A DNA stretch of 6,708 nucleotides from Caldisericota bacterium (lineage in GTDB: Bacteria; CG03; B21-G15): assembly GCA_003650255.1 (NCBI GenBank), contig QMOP01000069.1, forward strand, positions 1-6,708, written 5' to 3'. Shown piece by piece: positions 5,691-6,708 of the stretch. Made by a program: the position numbers and the translations under genes. Below the pieces are notes generated by a model. It made no database searches. It was not told the DNA's origin and saw only the letters and a list, made by a program, of their open reading frames with translations. Every line of letters begins with the position of its first letter. The stretch's first letter is position 1.

Positions 5691-5721
5691 CAAATTTACT
5701 TATAATCTATAAAAATTTCTT

Positions 5722-6312
5722 TTATTCCATTTTCTCAAGTAGTTTTAATGCTGCTTCTTCTGCTTTCTTGTTATTCTCCTCTCTATACTTCTTTGCCATA
5801 TCCTCAAGCGCTCTCTTCCTTGCAAGTTCATAATCCTTTCTTGGAAGCTGATATAAAGCATAGCAGTCATAGAAATATTTAACTCCATAATCTGTAACCT
5901 GCTCAATCTTTTCATAATATGTTTCTGCTGGAAGCATTCCCTGAATATTGATATTGTCTGTAATCATTGCTATTCCATCCTGAACAAACCTTCCAATATC
6001 TTCTTCATCAAGATTTGCTCCTCTTGCTGCCTGTGTGAACTCTGTTCTTACTTTTGCTGCAATACTTTCAGCGATATTTTTTACTGCCTCTGCCTTTGCC
6101 TGTCTTAAACCGAGAGCATAGTCAGCAACACCTCTAACTCCACCTGAAAAATACATAATCTCATTGTCCTCAAAATAAGGAACTGTAATCCATTCAGGTC
6201 TTTTCTCCGCACTTCTCTCAACAACTCTCTGACTTCCAACAACTGGCTGTTTTGGTCCAGCACAACTTGCAAGAATTGCAAGAAGAGAAAACATTGCAAC
6301 AATTCTCATCAT
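5722..6312 (-). CDS. LPP20-like lipoprotein
   Basis: A 196-residue predicted lipoprotein. The signal peptide has a basic n-region (MMR), a hydrophobic core and the lipobox L-A-S-C with Cys17; Ala at +2 fits outer-membrane sorting if the cell is diderm. After a linker, residues about 38-90 carry the LPP20 pattern: R-P-E-W-I-T-V-P, then I-M-Y-F-S-G-G-V-R-G, then L-R-Q-A-K-A-E-A-V-K-N-I-A-E-S-I. LPP20-family proteins include a Helicobacter surface lipoprotein and relatives of the flagellar protein FlgP, but the fold occurs widely and does not fix a role. The end (about 155-196) is a charged helix. Two tandem ATGs (6312, 6309) follow AAGGAGG by 4 and 7 nt; either could be used. The SD abuts the upstream TGA, so it is cotranscribed with the gene before it. 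Confidence 0.87.
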   Translation of the reverse strand: MMRIVAMFSLLAILASCAGPKQPVVGSQRVVERSAEKRPEWITVPYFEDNEIMYFSGGVRGVADYALGLRQAKAEAVKNIAESIAAKVRTEFTQAARGANLDEEDIGRFVQDGIAMITDNINIQGMLPAETYYEKIEQVTDYGVKYFYDCYALYQLPRKDYELARKRALEDMAKKYREENNKKAEEAALKLLEKME

Positions 6313-6316
6313 TTTT

Positions 6317-6323
6317 CCTCCTT
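6317..6323 (-). promoter_or_regulatory. Shine-Dalgarno of the lipoprotein gene, abutting the upstream stop
   Basis: AAGGAGG on the minus strand begins with the last base of the TGA of the upstream gene and lies 4 nt before the first of two tandem ATGs. It supports coupling of the two genes. Confidence 0.8.
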
Positions 6324-6708
6324 CACTTATGGGATATTAAAACACAGGTTTTATTACTATTTAAGGGAATGAGATTTATAACAACCTCTTTTCCTCCTTT
6401 AGCAAACTTAATAATCTTTCCATTTGTTTTAAGTGCTTTCTCAACAAGATATCCTTTCTCTGACATTCTCTTTTGATAAAACATCTGAACTTCATTCAGA
6501 TTTCTCTCTACATTATAAATTCTTGTTATAACACCATCTGCATCTATCTTTTCAATCTTTTGTGGTTTTCCAAAAACAGGAATCCCATCAACCTCCATTA
6601 TTTTTTCCTCCTTTTTTACCTCTACCTTTTCCTGTTGAATCTTCCTTACTCTTACTTTTTTCTTCTTTTTAGAAAGAACCAAAAACAAGAGAATTAAAAC
6701 AACAAGAA
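6323..6708 (-). CDS. Membrane-anchored small protein of unknown function (5' end outside window)
   Basis: The frame stays open to the right edge, so the true start is beyond it. A TTG at 6688 could be read as a start, but the codons upstream encode L-V-V-L-I-L-L, which joins L-F-L-V-L-S to form one hydrophobic helix followed by K-K-K-K-K. That pattern fits a signal anchor or signal peptide whose N-terminus is missing. Next comes a charged linker (VRVRK, EKVEVKKEEK), then a small domain: D-G-I-P-V-F-G-K-P-Q-K-I-E-K, then V-E-R-N-L-N-E-V-Q-M-F-Y-Q-K-R-M-S-E-K-G-Y, then I-I-K-F-A-K-G-G-K-E-V-V-I-N-L-I-P. The pattern of a pro-rich start, a helix of the type 'vveFYkkelkekGw' and a final sheet recurs in uncharacterised envelope proteins. 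It is the first visible gene of the envelope operon. Confidence 0.72.
   Translation of the reverse strand, partial: LVVLILLFLVLSKKKKKVRVRKIQQEKVEVKKEEKIMEVDGIPVFGKPQKIEKIDADGVITRIYNVERNLNEVQMFYQKRMSEKGYLVEKALKTNGKIIKFAKGGKEVVINLIPLNSNKTCVLISHK

Noticed and set aside
5701..5706. TATAAT on the plus strand as a promoter
   Set aside because: No -35 at a suitable distance and no plus-strand gene downstream; chance occurrence in AT-rich DNA.
6252..6697. Hydrophobic plus-strand frames opposite the lipoprotein signal and the membrane-anchored gene
   Set aside because: Their Phe/Leu-rich content is the expected complement of Lys/Glu-rich minus-strand codons; no SD or promoter supports them.

Overview
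The window comes from an AT-rich bacterial genome. SecG, strong Shine-Dalgarno (SD) sequences, sigma70-like TTGACA promoters, a lipobox lipoprotein and a FecR-domain protein all point to bacteria, and the lipoprotein/FecR set favours a two-membrane cell. Arginine is coded almost entirely by AGA/AGG and the proteins are rich in Lys and Glu. I cannot assign a phylum from the sequence alone; an uncultured, deep-branching lineage is my inference. Almost every base is coding: the only real intergenic gap is 3151-3255. I saw no tRNA, rRNA, CRISPR array, insertion sequence or convincing terminator.

Left half, minus strand (3150 down to 1): a tightly packed glycolytic operon read as gap, antitoxin, MazF/PemK-type toxin, pgk, secG, then a cyclic-nucleotide-binding-domain protein cut by the left edge. 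Every junction is a short gap or an overlap (TAAGGAG..ATG, a 16-bp overlap, ATGA, TAATG, TAATG), so the cistrons look translationally coupled. gap and pgk encode consecutive glycolytic enzymes, and the toxin-antitoxin pair sits between them without room for its own promoter. tpiA, often found beside pgk and secG, is absent here.

Centre: the 105-bp gap/ndk intergenic region holds two divergent sigma70-like promoters whose TTGACA -35 boxes lie back to back and form a perfect 8-bp inverted repeat. The ndk promoter ends at the ndk start codon, so ndk probably has a leaderless mRNA. ndk (plus strand) encodes a long-form nucleoside diphosphate kinase, and its stop codon overlaps the stop of the convergent gene on its right.

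Right half, minus strand (6708 down to 3756): a four-gene envelope operon of unknown function. It encodes a membrane-anchored small protein (5' end outside the window), an LPP20-like lipoprotein, a secreted FecR-domain protein with a 68-residue tail that is 59% Lys/Arg, and a 400-residue secreted multidomain protein with a second LPP20-like N-terminus. The FecR gene and the next gene are in the same frame, separated by one TAA codon.

The strongest candidates for something new are the toxin-antitoxin pair locked into the gap-pgk operon and the FecR/LPP20 envelope cassette with its polycationic tail.
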